From Auricularia sp. M13 (lineage: Eukaryota > Basidiomycota > Agaricomycetes > Auriculariales > Auriculariaceae): a DNA stretch of 64,000 nucleotides. The translations under genes and the position numbers were made by a program. Within the stretch, counting starts at the first letter, position 1, and each line of letters opens with the position of its first letter. The DNA lies in NCBI GenBank assembly GCA_037042915.1, contig CM073195.1, forward strand, positions 2,542,001 through 2,606,000, in the 5' to 3' direction. Positions 47,530-59,300 of the stretch are shown here, one piece after another. The notes under the pieces were generated by a model that saw only the letters and a program-made list of their open reading frames with translations, ran no database searches and had not been told where the DNA came from.

Positions 47530-48062
47530 TCAAACGGGAGACCACGAAAGGACAGCGCGCAGAGGATGAAGGCCTTGCTTGAATAAGCTCAGCGTCTCGT
47601 TGCCCGTGGGTGCGGCATCGATGTTCCACTCCGTGAACATCTCCTGAACCGCCATCTTGCCGTCCAATTCCTTGAGGGTACGCTTCAGCAACATCATGTC
47701 AATTTGATGGCAAATGGACTCACGTAGAAGCCCAGAATGTACTTGGCTGGCACAGTTGAGTTGCAGCCCAGCGGACCGTGCGGGTTCTTGGGGATGAAGC
47801 CGCATGCGCCCTTGCCCGCATCCAAGGGCGAGCCACCGAACTGACTCGTCTTCGAGGAGATTTTGAAGGTCGCGCAGTTGGCTGTGTTGGCGGTCACCTG
47901 CCCCTCGGTGTTGAGGCAGCCGATGGAGCTCGACGAGACTACGCCGTCCTTGTCAACAGTCGAGACGAGGACTTTGGCGGAACCCTTGAGCGGCGTGCCC
48001 GGCACCTGTGCGAATGCTGCGACGGCGAAAGCGAGAGTGGTTGCAAGAGCGAAGAAGCGCAT
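47530..48062 (-). CDS. Small secreted protein (163 residues)
   Basis: Signal peptide MRFFALATTLAFAVAAFAQ with probable cleavage after FAQ. Two exons in phase, 47724-48062 and 47530-47682, separated by a 41-nt intron starting GTGAGT. The mature part has four cysteines (GCLNTEGQVTANTANCATF, GKGACGFIPKNPHGPLGCNS), consistent with two disulfides and a compact extracellular fold. Basidiomycete genomes carry families of similar size with a GCL...C spacing, but I cannot name one. A TATA-like element (GATATAAG on the minus strand, near 48137-48144) lies about 75 bases upstream of the start. It could be a secreted effector-like or wall-associated protein; the function is unknown. Confidence 0.6.
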
Positions 48063-49340
48063 AACGATTGCGGGGGGACTACGTAGATGGTAAGTTGGTC
48101 AAGGGAAGGTCGAAACTGGCTATGCATGCGCTCAGTTTCTTATATCACCTAGGACAGGTACCCGAAACGTGATGGATGAACGTGAACCCGACCCTGAACT
48201 CTACCCACGCAGTCGTGTTCGCAGTCTCCTTGGTCATCCGCGGTAAATTTCTCGAGAAGTCAGCAGTGTCCGGCTCGCGCAGCTGGCAACGCCGCTGGCA
48301 TCACCCCCCTGACCGAGGCTGCTTCAGCCGATACCGTCACTGCGCTTGGGAAAACGAATGTTCCATGGCGTTGAGATAGTCGTACCCTCGTAAGCAACGG
48401 AAGTGGTGGCAACTGAGCAAGAACCAGGCACGAAACTTCAAGAACTTGATACCGCGAGGATGTGCGGGATATCCAAAAGGAGTAAGTCTGTATAACTTCA
48501 CCTCCGATCCCCCTTTTCTGGGAATACAAACGCAGTCTCGATTTGGTCCCAATCCTGCATACTTCAAATTCGTCGACGCGGAGGGTCTACCTTGTAGGAT
48601 CTGCTTTCTCACGCTTGGTTTACATCAACCATGTGAGTGATTTTTGCCTTTCGACAGCGCGCAGCTTGTAGTAGTTCCGCGATGCGTCAAGAACGCCCGA
48701 TACGGCAATTTCCAAACTATGATCTACACGACCAGGACACGACTGTTCGGACCGTGGCTTTCAGCACACCTGACAAGCCGTTACCTGCGTACCTGCAAGA
48801 CGTGGAATGGTAAAACGGTAACACCGTTGTCAAAAAATCATTCAGCGATAATTGCCTCGAAGGCCGACTCATCATGCATCAGCATTCACCTTCCGGTCTG
48901 ACGCGTCTCCGGCAGGGCACCGCCCCAGTGCGTCGCGTCTCGTGTCGCACCGGTATCGTAATATCCAGGAGGTTGCTCACTAAATGACCAATCCCAAATT
49001 TAGCTATGTTCCGCCTTTCCCGACGCAGGTGCTCACTTCTTGCAGCCTTCCTAGGTGGAGTCCGTGGCTCGTAGGGCGATTCCGCGCACCCAAACCCAGG
49101 CTGCGAACATGTTGAACATTGAACCGTGGACGTAACTGTATGAAGTAACACTTAGCCGTGCAGACTCGTCAATCTGGCCGCGGGATCAGCCGCGTGCGAA
49201 TTTCAATCAACACTGCGGCGAGATGCATCTACGACACCCGTCCAGTGCCATTCAATCGCCGTGAGCTTATATAGAGCGATGGGCCACATTTCTTGAGCAT
49301 TCAGTCTGCCCCTCTCTGTCCTCGATCCCTTCGAATCCTC
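48063..49340. other. Intergenic between divergent secreted-protein genes
   Basis: About 1.3 kb. TATA-like elements mark both ends (near 48140 for the small secreted protein, near 49268 for the laccase). No coding region was recognised in the middle. Confidence 0.45.
49267..49274 (+). promoter_or_regulatory. TATA-like box of the laccase gene
   Basis: TTATATAG about 70 bases upstream of the laccase ATG at 49341, preceding a pyrimidine-rich leader. Confidence 0.5.
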
Positions 49341-51575
49341 ATGCGACTGTCCCTGGCTATCCTTGCGGCTGTCGCCCCCGTTTTGGCGAGCCTCGTGTAA
49401 GTGCACTATGGTACTTGATAGTTTCCAATTGACGCTGCGTGTAGACCTCCCCTCGTTCATACCCGCGCTCCGCATCGCTCTCTCCATCGTCGTCAGACAT
49501 GCACAAACGATGATTCACGCCTCTGCTGGGACGGCACATACGACATCTCCACCAACTACTACGATGATGGACCGGATACCGGGAAGACGGTCGTTGTATG
49601 TCAATTTCCGCATCTCTTGCGCGTGTGGCTTATGTTTCTCACGAAACAGTACTATCTCCAAATTACTAATACCACCCTTGCGCCGGACGGCTTCTCGCGT
49701 CAAGTTCTGACTATCAACGGCACCATTCCAGGACCCACGCTCACGGCGAACTGGGGCGACAGGCTTGAGATCCATGTTACTAACGCATTGAAGGACAATG
49801 GGTATGTTTTCGTCACGTCGACGCGCTTATTTATTCACTGGCTACAGCACCAGCATCCATTGGCATGGCATCCGGCAGCTGCAGAACACCATCGCCGACG
49901 GTGTAAATGGTAGGTCTTCGCCCGGGCCATTATATCGACAGTTTCTAATGCTTTCCTAGGCGTCACGGAGTGCCCGCTTGCTCCTGGGCAGACCAAGGTG
50001 TACAGCTTTCAAGGCAACCCAGTATGGGACATCTTGGTATCATAGCCACTACAGGTTCGCACGCCCACACTCGTACACCACCAGCATATTTCTGACTTGG
50101 AGCCAGTGCTCAGTATGGTGATGGTGTTGTCGGCGCCATTGTCATCAATGGTCCTGCCTCGGACGAGGTGAGCGATTGATGGCCGACTATCATTATTTGG
50201 CTAATGTTTGTCCAAGTATGATGAAGACCTGGGCCCGATCACGATCTCAGACTGGTTCCACATCACTGCGTACGCTGGTGCATATGCAGCAGAGGTGCGC
50301 AGAATTTTTCCCAGCATCATATTGAACTCATGGTCCCTCGTCCAGCGCACTGGACCACCTGTTCCGCCAAATTTCCTGATCGGCGGCACGAACGCGCTGC
50401 CCACAGACACCACAAAGGGCAAACGCTTTGTCAAGACAATCGAGTCCGGCAAGAAGTACCGTCTGAGGCTCATCAACACCTCGGTCGACTCGTTCTTCAG
50501 AGTTTCTATAGACAACCATCCGATGACGGTCATCGCGAGCGACTTCGTGCCCATCAAGCCTTACACGACCAACGTTCTTGGAATGGCCATTGGCCAGCGC
50601 TACGATGTCATCATCGAGGCGAACCAGGACACGTCCAAGAGCTACTGGTTCCGCGTCTGGCCGCAGATCTCGTGCAGCCAGAATGACAACGCTGGCGACG
50701 TTACGGGGTACATTACTTACGGAACGACCGATTTGCCCACCACCGACGCGTACGACTACGACGATTCTTGCGACGACGAGGTCGGACTCGAGCCCTATGT
50801 GTCCGTCACAGTCGACTCGTCTGGCTTCGCCACCAGCACCCAGGAAGACATCTCCGTCAGCGCCCCGACCCAGGTGGTTGTCCAGGGTGATAACGTGTTC
50901 CGGTGGCTCGTCAGCGGCCATGCCATGGACGTTGACTGGGGATACCCCACCCTGCAGCAGGTGGCCGATAACAACAGTTCGTGAACTTGCAGCCTCTTCG
51001 TTTTGTACGGTCTGACGATGCACATTAGACTCCTACGCCGACATTCAGAATGCGTTGTTCATGGACGAAGGACTCAGCACGGCTTATTGGGTCATTCAGA
51101 ATCTCGGAGGCATTGCTCATCCCATTCATCTTCACGGGTATGTCGATTGCGCTATATATCTGATTACACCTTTGCTCATTGACCGCCCAGACACGATTTT
51201 AACATCGTTTCATCTGGTTCGGGCACGTTTGACGCCAGTACCGCGACTTTGAAGTGGGACAACCCTCCGCGCCGCGACGTCGCGATGCTCCCAGCCTCGG
51301 GCTATCTGTTCATCGCTTTCCAGACCGATAACCCTGGTTCGTAGCAACAGGCCTCTTTCTTAACCATATCCTCATATTCCTCAGGTGTTTGGGTCATGCA
51401 TTGCCACATTGCGTGGCATGTCTCGGAAGGTCTCAGTCTGCAGCTTGTCGAGCGCCAGAGTGAGATCTTCGACACCGTCACCCTCGACGACGAGTGGCAG
51501 GACACTTGCTCGACCTGGAAGACCTGGTACTCGGGCGATCTCTATTGGGGTAAGAAGACAGACTCGGGTCTGTAA
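49341..51575 (+). CDS. Laccase / multicopper oxidase, ascomycete-type
   Basis: Secreted copper enzyme that oxidises phenols with oxygen. Signal peptide MRLSLAILAAVAPVLASL. All four copper-ligand motifs are visible: SIHWHGI (near 49855), WYHSHYSAQYGDG, HPIHLHGHDF (split by an intron), and HCHIAWHVSEGLSL near the end. Other landmarks: YYLQITNTTLAPDGFSRQ, NTIADGVNGVTECPLAPGQT, and SAKKYRLRLINTS-like spacing in the second domain. About nine short introns occur. The protein ends KKTDSGL; a C-terminal DSG[ILV] tail is characteristic of ascomycete-type laccases, where it plugs the channel to the trinuclear copper site. With the TECPLAPGQT block this argues for the asco-laccase branch rather than the lignin-type basidiomycete laccases. 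No frame break was seen. Confidence 0.9.
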
Positions 51576-52007
51576 TAGTTTGATTCGGTGATACCTTTGT
51601 ATACCTCGCGCACATTCCCTTCGTCGCACGATCCCTCCCTCCAGCAAAGTCTGGAAGCATCAATAATTCTTGTAACTTACTCCACACTCGCTGCTACTAT
51701 TGGAAATCAAGAGGTTTTTGGTGACAACAAATTTGAATCGGGTCTGTCGCAATACGAGCATCGAATCGTGTCACACGGTGTATTTGATGGCTCGCAGTGC
51801 AGCTTCACGCGCACAAGTATGCGGGTCATGCGTAATAGCGATACGAAGATACAGGTATGTCGCCGCTGGCGTCTCGTACCAGTCTCCCACTGTGCCATGT
51901 GACATTCGGCGCCGGAAACACCGCAATGTATGGTTTTACGCTTCAGCGCGGAGCGTACGACCGTTTGCAAAGCTTAGTGCAGAATTACTATTTGTAATTC
52001 CAGATAG
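51576..52007. other. Intergenic between convergent genes
   Basis: About 430 bases between the laccase and permease stop codons; no gene seen. Confidence 0.45.
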
Positions 52008-53900
52008 CTATCTTTCCTTGATGACCCGTCCCTTTTCGTCCATGGGCGGCAGTACCGGTCCTTTGTACTTCTTCCGCGCGCTCGATAACCACCAGACTAC
52101 AGTGACCAGGGTCAATCCCACCAGGATTACGCTGTTGTAGTTCATGGCGTCCGCGTGCCCAATGACGGGCATGGTAAACGGTAGGCAGAATACGACGTTG
52201 AAGAAGAGAATGAGCACGACTGCGAGACCGTTGACCAGTGGGCCAAGGGTTGGGCCCATGTTGAACGGCCCGACGGGTGCGTATTTTCGGCCAGTGAGGA
52301 GGTGAGGGAGGATGAAAAGTAGGTAAGACGTTGTCGTCAAGATGATAAAAGAGCTGTTGAGCGCGAAGGTTTAGAGGAAGCAGGCATTTAGAGCTTGGCA
52401 GAGACTCACCCTGCCAGGTCATTGAACGCAACCTTGCTTCCTAGCGCTATCGCGCCGAAGGCAGTCACAAGTATACCTAAGGCAATATTTAGGAAGTGAT
52501 GAATGAAGAAGTAGCAAAGCATTCACCGTTCACGATGGTAGCCTGGATCGGACATCCGAGGCGTTCGTTGCATTGTGAGAGCCAGCGTGAGCATGGCATC
52601 GCGTCATCCCGCGCCAGCGCCCAAAGATTGCGACTAACGCTGATTGTAATACCGATGGAACATATCATAATGCTGATGAGTATAATGAAGAGGAGGCCGA
52701 ACGTGCCGCCGCGCGAACGGGTTGCTTGTTGATAGACTGCCGCCAGCGGGAATGCGCCGGGCGAGTTGACCACCGCGTCCAGGTCGGTGATGGCGTACAT
52801 GAGCGCGATAGCAAAGCAGAACGAAGCTGGAAAGAGCCGTCAAAATGAATGCGGGGACTAAGACAAGAAGAAAGGTTCGTACTGAGGCACCCGAGGCCTA
52901 ATTGGGCGAAAATCGCTTTGGGCATATCCTTCCTTGGATGAGGGAGCTCCTCCGCCATCTACAGCCGATTTATTATTATCATCCAGGCACGCTGGGGAGA
53001 AGCAAGTGCGCACGTGCGTTACGCTGTCGGGTGTGCCGATCGTGAACGCGCCGCTGCAGAACAGAATGCCGTAAGCACGCGCAATCCACGAGCACTCGGA
53101 TTACGGCGTAGCGCGCCACATACTTGAGCACACCAACGAGGAAGGCGCCACCGTTGGACCAGCCCGTGACATTCTGAAAGTCGGTCCAAACAAAAGAATG
53201 GGAGGCATGGCTCTTGGGCATGGCGGCGAGGACAATGATTGTCACCGGGCCACCGACGCAAATAACCAGGAGACCAAACGTCTGCAGCGCGGGCATAAAG
53301 CGGTTACCGAAGACGACCACGGCGACGCAGAACCAAGTGACAAGGACGTAGGTCAGATAGAGATGCCATGGTTGTTGGTTGAAGTCGGGATGGTAGACAG
53401 CATACATCTGCACCATCACGTTCGCCGGAATATAGACGATGGAGGCGAGCCCGAACATCCAGCCCCACCAGCCCAAATGACCCGCAAAAAAACCCACAAC
53501 GCGGCCGTAGCGAGGACCCGGCGTCACGCTCGCCCAGTGGTAGACTGCGCACTGCGTAAGAGAGCGTTCTGACTCTTTTCGGGCAACACGCACCTCCCCC
53601 AGCAGACGGTATAGAGCTCGCAAGCTCTGCAATGCATGCCCCGACCACAAAATAGTAGGCACAGGCGGTCAATAGCTCGTACAGGAGCCCAGGTGGGCCG
53701 CCGTTGGCAATAGACACGACGAACGAACCGCCCAGCACGACCCAAGCGTTGTCAATGGTCAGGGCGGTCGCGCAGATGGCGAGCAGGCCATACTGGCGCG
53801 GCAGTTGGTCGGCATGGCCGGACGCGTTGATCTGGACTTCGTGCACTGAGATTCTATCCTCGGAGCTCGAGCTCTGCTTTGCCTTTTCTTCGTCGGCCAT
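52008..53900 (-). CDS. Amino-acid/choline/GABA-type permease (APC superfamily)
   Basis: Proton-coupled plasma-membrane transporter of the yeast Hnm1/Uga4-like branch, with about twelve predicted helices. Start MADEEKAKQSSSSEDRIS (53900), cytosolic N-terminus, then LPRQYGLLAICATALTIDNA. Further landmarks: GLLYELLTACAYYFVVGACI, AELASSIPSAGG joined by an intron to VYHWASVTPGPRYGR, GWWGWMFGLASIVYIPANV, GAFTIGTPDSVTHVAEE / LPHPRKDMPKAIFAQLGLG, SVSRNLWALARDDAMP, and a C-terminal VILVGLTLVTVVWWLSSARK. The SVTHVAEE-x-HPRKDMPKA block is characteristic of this family. All introns checked are short and GT-AG. The gene is convergent with the laccase. The transported substrate is not readable from sequence. 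Confidence 0.85.
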
Positions 53901-54712
53901 GGCAACGACATCCACTGCGCAGTTGCGGACGTGGGGGATAAGAGGAAAGCGGCGACAGCACCCGAGCCCGTCGCCTATCAGCGCTGAAACTTGCGGCTTT
54001 TGCTTGCTGGAGTGATGGTGGCCGCAGACATGCTGTCGGACGATTTCCGGACCCATGTTAACATCCGAACCGGATTCACCACGCCAGCATCCCGGTTCTC
54101 GTTTCTGTCATCGCAGGCCCTCAGAACAACAGTAGCTGGGATCTCATATCTCGATATTGTCGTCTATACCGGGTAAGTGATCATTCAGTGACACGCACTG
54201 CTTTGCGAACCGGGCACCCTTCGGCGCTCCGGTTGTCGAAGGTTAAGCATGTTTGTGGGGAAGCTCTGGCGTCTATCGAGATACAGGTCTTTTCAGATGG
54301 AATAGGCCATCTCCGGAATGCAAGTCTCACTGTAACATCCAAGTCCCTGTCAAGCAACGAATGACGAGCTTCAAGTTCGAAGGTACAACTGTCCGTGTCC
54401 GCCCACGCAAACACGCCCGATGGAGTCTGTTGGGACTAGAAGGAATGAATCCGGCAACAGACGAGTGCAGTTGCAGCTGTTGCCCAAAATACGCCGCAAT
54501 AAGGTGCACACGCTTGACCAAAGAAAACAGCCCGGGGCAGGTTCGCAGAGACTGGGACACGAGACTTCGCCATACATATTCGTCCGCGATAAGTTAACCG
54601 ACACAAAAAGGTGAACAAGGGTGCAACAAGAAGTGAAAGGCATAACAAAATTGCAGCAACCAGTGCGCGGTGGGCGGGGTACGGCGAGCACGTGTCTTTC
54701 CGGGTGCAGGTC
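53901..54712. other. Intergenic
   Basis: About 800 bases between two minus-strand genes. Only short unrelated frames were seen; it presumably holds the permease promoter. Confidence 0.45.
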
Positions 54713-55306
54713 TCATCTGCGCGGGATGGATACCATCGCAGGCGGTGGCGCCGCGAGGACGTCGCGATCTGAGGCGCCTGAGAGCACGAGGCTCGTCCGC
54801 CAGCGCGGCCAAGCCTCGACCATGGGAGTGTTGCGCGGGACAAACGCCGGTGAGGGCGACGGCGTCGCGGCGCGGTCGGGCTGGAACTGTACCCAGGGGT
54901 TGTGCGGCGGATCTGGAGAGCGAGCACGGCGCTCCTCCACGGGCGTGTGTCCCTCCATCAGGTCCAAAAACGCATGGCGCTTGGCGCGCTTCTCGTACGG
55001 GCGCGAGCGGCGGCACTGATGCACCATGAAGGAGAAGATACCCAGCGCGAGGATGGTGAGCACAGCAAAGAAGGTGACGAGGAAAAGCGTGGTCGGATTG
55101 TACAGTGAAGCGCCAGGTAAATCCCGCCTGCGCGTGTATGCAATCAGCTTCCTTCTTGGGCGCTGATGATCAGGCAAGGCATACTTACCCATATACACGC
55201 TGCTGGTTGGTGGAAGAAGACTGAAGAGACAGAGGCGTGCTGGGTGCGCATGCGGACATGCCAATAGCGATATCGGCCTCACGCGCAGCACTTGCGCAAG
55301 AGGCAT
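54713..55306 (-). CDS. Small single-pass membrane protein, unrecognised
   Basis: 197-residue open frame without introns. One clear membrane helix, LFLVTFFAVLTILALGIFSF (residues about 73-92), is followed by MVHQCRRSRPYEKRAKRH, a basic stop-transfer that places the C-terminus in the cytosol. The tail is Pro/Arg/Ser-rich. The region before the helix is basic (HQRPRRKLIAYTRRRD), and an internal start MGKYALPDHQRPRRK would remove the first 38 residues. The hydrophobic segment makes it more credible than a chance frame, but no family was recognised and the 5' end could be spliced differently. Confidence 0.42.
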   Translation of the reverse strand: MPLAQVLRVRPISLLACPHAHPARLCLFSLLPPTSSVYMGKYALPDHQRPRRKLIAYTRRRDLPGASLYNPTTLFLVTFFAVLTILALGIFSFMVHQCRRSRPYEKRAKRHAFLDLMEGHTPVEERRARSPDPPHNPWVQFQPDRAATPSPSPAFVPRNTPMVEAWPRWRTSLVLSGASDRDVLAAPPPAMVSIPRR

Positions 55307-56355
55307 CGCCTGGCAAGCCGCTAGAGCATGCCCTGGTAAATGGCTATTAGAGTGAATTTGCTATTTGATGACGAGCACACATACCAGCATGCCTGTGTCA
55401 ATTGTTTTATCTCAAAGTCACAGCACGCTTGAGATACAGCGGCCGATGCGTCAAGTTCGGACGACGCGCTACCGCAGCGCTCAAGCGCGGCGTCAAGGAG
55501 AATACCTGGGAATTGTAATGTGAATGGGACGCGTCGTTCGAACGTGATTGCAGATGCTCACAAGGAGAAAGCTGGGATAACGACGACGTTCCTTGGGCTC
55601 CGAAGCGCAGAAAAGAGCGTGTGGTTGACGAGGCCATCGAAGAATCCGGAGAAAATAAGAGGAGAAAAGAAGAAAGTAAGGGGCACGGACGTCCTGGAGG
55701 ACGAGGAAGAAGAACAAGGTGGAAAGCCCGGGGAACGGTGCGTGCCGCAGCGACTGATCAGGGCATCGACATCAGCTGTTGCTCTGGCGATTAGCGAGCA
55801 CAGCTCCATGGACAAATGCAGACGATGATCCGCATTCTCTGACCTCTGTTGCTTCCGAATGTCTTGCGAAGGATGAAGACGATCCCGGTTGTGCTACATA
55901 CTACTTGGGACTCTGCGTTTTGCTGGCCGCACAGCGCTCCCCAATACAGCACACTCCCGACCTCACTCTCCAGTCTCGCGGGACCGCAGCTGACGCCCCT
56001 CTTACTGCCTGTGCATCGGGAAACGATGACCAGTGTGAAGCTAACGTGCTAATCTTGGCCTCTTGGTCGGATGTTCGAGGACCCCCGAAAGTCCGCCAGT
56101 ATGTGACATACTGGGTGCGTATAAATCATATGGTTTTCACGCAGCGTGTGACATAATTTTGCGTATAGATGTGCTTGAAAGCAGCGGTATGTGACATGCG
56201 GGTGCGTATATCCGTGGGCCAGAGGTCATGTGAGATATCGTTCTATACGCGTATAGACCAGTGTGGGAAGGCTTCAAAGCTCCTTAATAGTCTAGCTGTA
56301 GCGCCGATCAGAGCGACCTTTTTGAGCTTTCCAAGTCATTTGTTCGAGTCTCGCC
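55307..56355. other. Intergenic, upstream flank of the transposon gene
   Basis: About 1 kb. The first part carries an acidic/basic plus-strand frame (55520-55828) that is not convincing. The second part contains the degenerate repeats at 56099-56212 and may include the left end of the mobile element, which I could not define. Confidence 0.4.
56099..56212 (+). repeat. Three degenerate direct repeats, possible transposon subterminal sequence
   Basis: The pattern TATGTGACAT-(short gap)-GGGTGCGTATA occurs near 56100-56123 and again near 56191-56214. A weaker copy, GTGTGACATAATTTTGCGTATA, lies between them near 56145-56168. Spacing is about 45 bases. Being just upstream of the transposase-like gene, they could be transposase binding sites; this is inference. 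Confidence 0.4.
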
Positions 56356-59300
56356 TTGGCCCTTTTTGCGGCCGGCGCCTGTTCGTTTTCCGCCGACTGC
56401 TTCCTATTGCTCACGAACATCCGCTACGCGTCAATCACCCTCGCGCGTCCACATCCCTATCGCTACCCTATCACGTCTGCCAATCACCCAATCCATGTCA
56501 GGTGCGCATCCCAGGCCGCGGTGAAGAGCTTCTGTGCTAATCAGTACACAGAAACGGCTACAGCGGCAATTGAGGTCTGCAAAACACCACCCCCGAACTT
56601 CGACCTTGCGCGATGGCGGGGTAAGGGGAAGGATGTTTCTGCAGTGCCACAAGCTGTGCGTGAAGCGTATAAAGACGCGATGGAACTCCCGCCACACCTC
56701 GCGGCAAATTTTCTACCGCCCGCAGGTGTCACTGTCGTGGACTTTGTATCCTTCCAACTACTTCCAATCAGTGCAGGAATTCTTCCGCCTGTCCTGACCG
56801 CATTTTTCTCGAGAGGCCGAGCACCGGCGCCGTTCAATATGTCGGTTCTAATGCGTCGTGCTATCCCGCCTCAAAAGCTTGTCGAAAAGCTTTGTGCCGC
56901 GGCTGAGCAGTTCTGGCTGGACGGGCACGAGTCATTGGTCTATGCTCATGAGGGGAATGCGGCAATTGTGTGCCCACTCTGGGTACTTTCTCTCTGGCAG
57001 CAGACAGTTACGCTCGCAGATCTCCAAGCCCATTGGAAGTCTGGTCTCTCCTGGCTTCACTCTCATGATTCCGCTCTTAATAACGCCAAGCTGGGCTCGC
57101 TCCTGCCTCGAGTGGAGAAGGCCATCGTTCTGTCCGAGCTTCCTGGGCTCAGGCAGGTCTCGGTACGAGTCGCAGATCTCTGGCGGCTTGTCTCTGATAC
57201 AGCATGGATTTCGTCTCAAATCATCGATGGTCTGCTCGAGATCGAAGGACGGGCTTCTTCTGAGCATGGAACCTGTGTTCCGCTCAGTTTTTGTAATCAT
57301 CTTTATGACTTATATGTCGGCAAGACGCGCCAGCGGCCGCCTCGCACCGTGCAGGCTGTCATGGACGATATACGCAGTGGAAAGCTGCGGTACCTCGGCG
57401 CTATCGTTCCGATACAGTATGGGAAGCCACTACAGTGGCGGCCCTTTGCGCCTGCTAATCACTGGGCGTCGTTCCTCGTCGACTTTTCGGCTCGCAAGGT
57501 GCTCTACTATGACTCTCTCTCCACTGAGGGCATCCCTAAAACTCTTTCTGGTGCTCTTTCCGCATGGTTCAAAACCATGTCACTGCAAAAATTTCGCTAT
57601 GCCGATCTTGTTGGGACACGACAGCAAGACAACTCGAACTGCGGTGTACTGGCATTGGACCGCGTCCTGTTTGCAGTCGGAAGCCGTTCTGGTTCACTCG
57701 TTGGGAACAAAGCGGATGAGTTGCGGCATGCCCGCGCTCACATGCTTGATAAATTTCTGTCCCTGGCAGATGAGGTACGCAATCCAATATCAGCAGTGCC
57801 GCGGACTCAACTGAGTACTCCGTCAGACTCACCTGCAGGAAATCAACAGTTTGGATGCAGTGGGAGATATTACTGGTGTGCAAGGTCAAAGGTGAGATCA
57901 TGTCTACGATTTCATGGCAGCTCGTTCATGTGATCTCAGCACTTCTAGCGCACATGGGGCGAACACATCCTCGACTGACTCCGAGAGCAGCAAACATGTT
58001 TCAACGCTCAAGAGACATGTTAATTCATTGCTCGCCTCATCTTCCGTCCCGTCTCACCCCGGTTTGACGCTGAAACGGAAGGGACAATCGGTCGACGCGC
58101 CGACTCCGCCCACCAGCCCTCAGAAAAAGCGCCCCGTCTCAGATGTTACGCCGAAGGCCACGACGATTCCGCTGCCTAAAATGCGCCAGATAGCAGTCGA
58201 ACACACACCGACGCCGCCATGTCAGCCTTCTGCGCCTTTCAATAGGGATGCCCCATCTTCCATTCCAAAGCGGAAGCCAGCTGATGGTCCCAGCCCGCCA
58301 ACCAGCCCAAAACACAAACGGCGAGCTTTGCAGAGCTGTGATCACCACACCGATTCTGTCAGAGTCAATGCTCGCCGCGAGGAGCAGGGCCTTGGTCCGA
58401 TCGGTGTTTCGCGGTCGGCGGTGCGAGCGCGCGACATCCACGCCACGGTAAAAAGTGGTTCCTACGAGACGTCGCCTCTAAAGCTGGCGAAAATGGCAGA
58501 AAAGCTCGACGCGAAGGGTGTTGCATACACCATTTCGCCCTGCGCTTCGATCGTCACCCACCTCAACTGTGGCAAGGATATACGGCTTCAGCTCCCATAC
58601 ACGCTGGCGAATTTCTGGTCGCACCTCAAGAATTGCTCTGCTCCACCTCCGAGCGAGACGCGCACACCATTAAAACCGGAATTCAAGCAGTCGACTCTTG
58701 ATTCCGTGCTTGCACCTCGAAATCCACCTCCCCCGCCGGAATATGGCACATGCCCAGGACTTCAGCGTTCGTTGTACGTCCGAGCAGCCGCAATCTGCGA
58801 CAGACTTGGGCAGGATGGCGGGGGAGCACGCTCGGAGACCGTCATTGCCAAGGAGATCTATGGTGACAGCGTCGTATTCTCGAAGCTTACACCGTCTCAG
58901 AAGACACGCGTCCGCACAGCTCAACGGACGGAGTGGAAGTGGGTCCGCGACCTCAAGAATGGTACGGTGCACTCCACAAAGTGTACTCGTGAGGGTCTCC
59001 CAGGTCGACCCCCGACGGCGTGTCGCGAGTGTCTCGCGCTCCTGCGAGATCGACAATTTCAGACAGCTAGCAATGCTCCCGTCGCGAGTGCTGCCACGGC
59101 TAACCGTATTCGCCATTCTTTCCTCCCTGTCGAACAAGCGGAGCACATGGACGTTGTCCGCGGCATCCAATCCCTCATGGACACCGACAACCCAAGCTCG
59201 ATCTTCCTCAAGTTCGCCCAGGGCGTCGCCGATGGCAAATATTCGAACAATGCTGTATTACTCGGTCTTATTCGAAATACCGTCAAGATCGAGGACAAGC

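Noticed and set aside
56270-56360. tRNA-like B-box (TTGTTCGAGTCTC)
   Set aside because: No matching acceptor stem, anticodon arm or A-box at the right spacing could be built.
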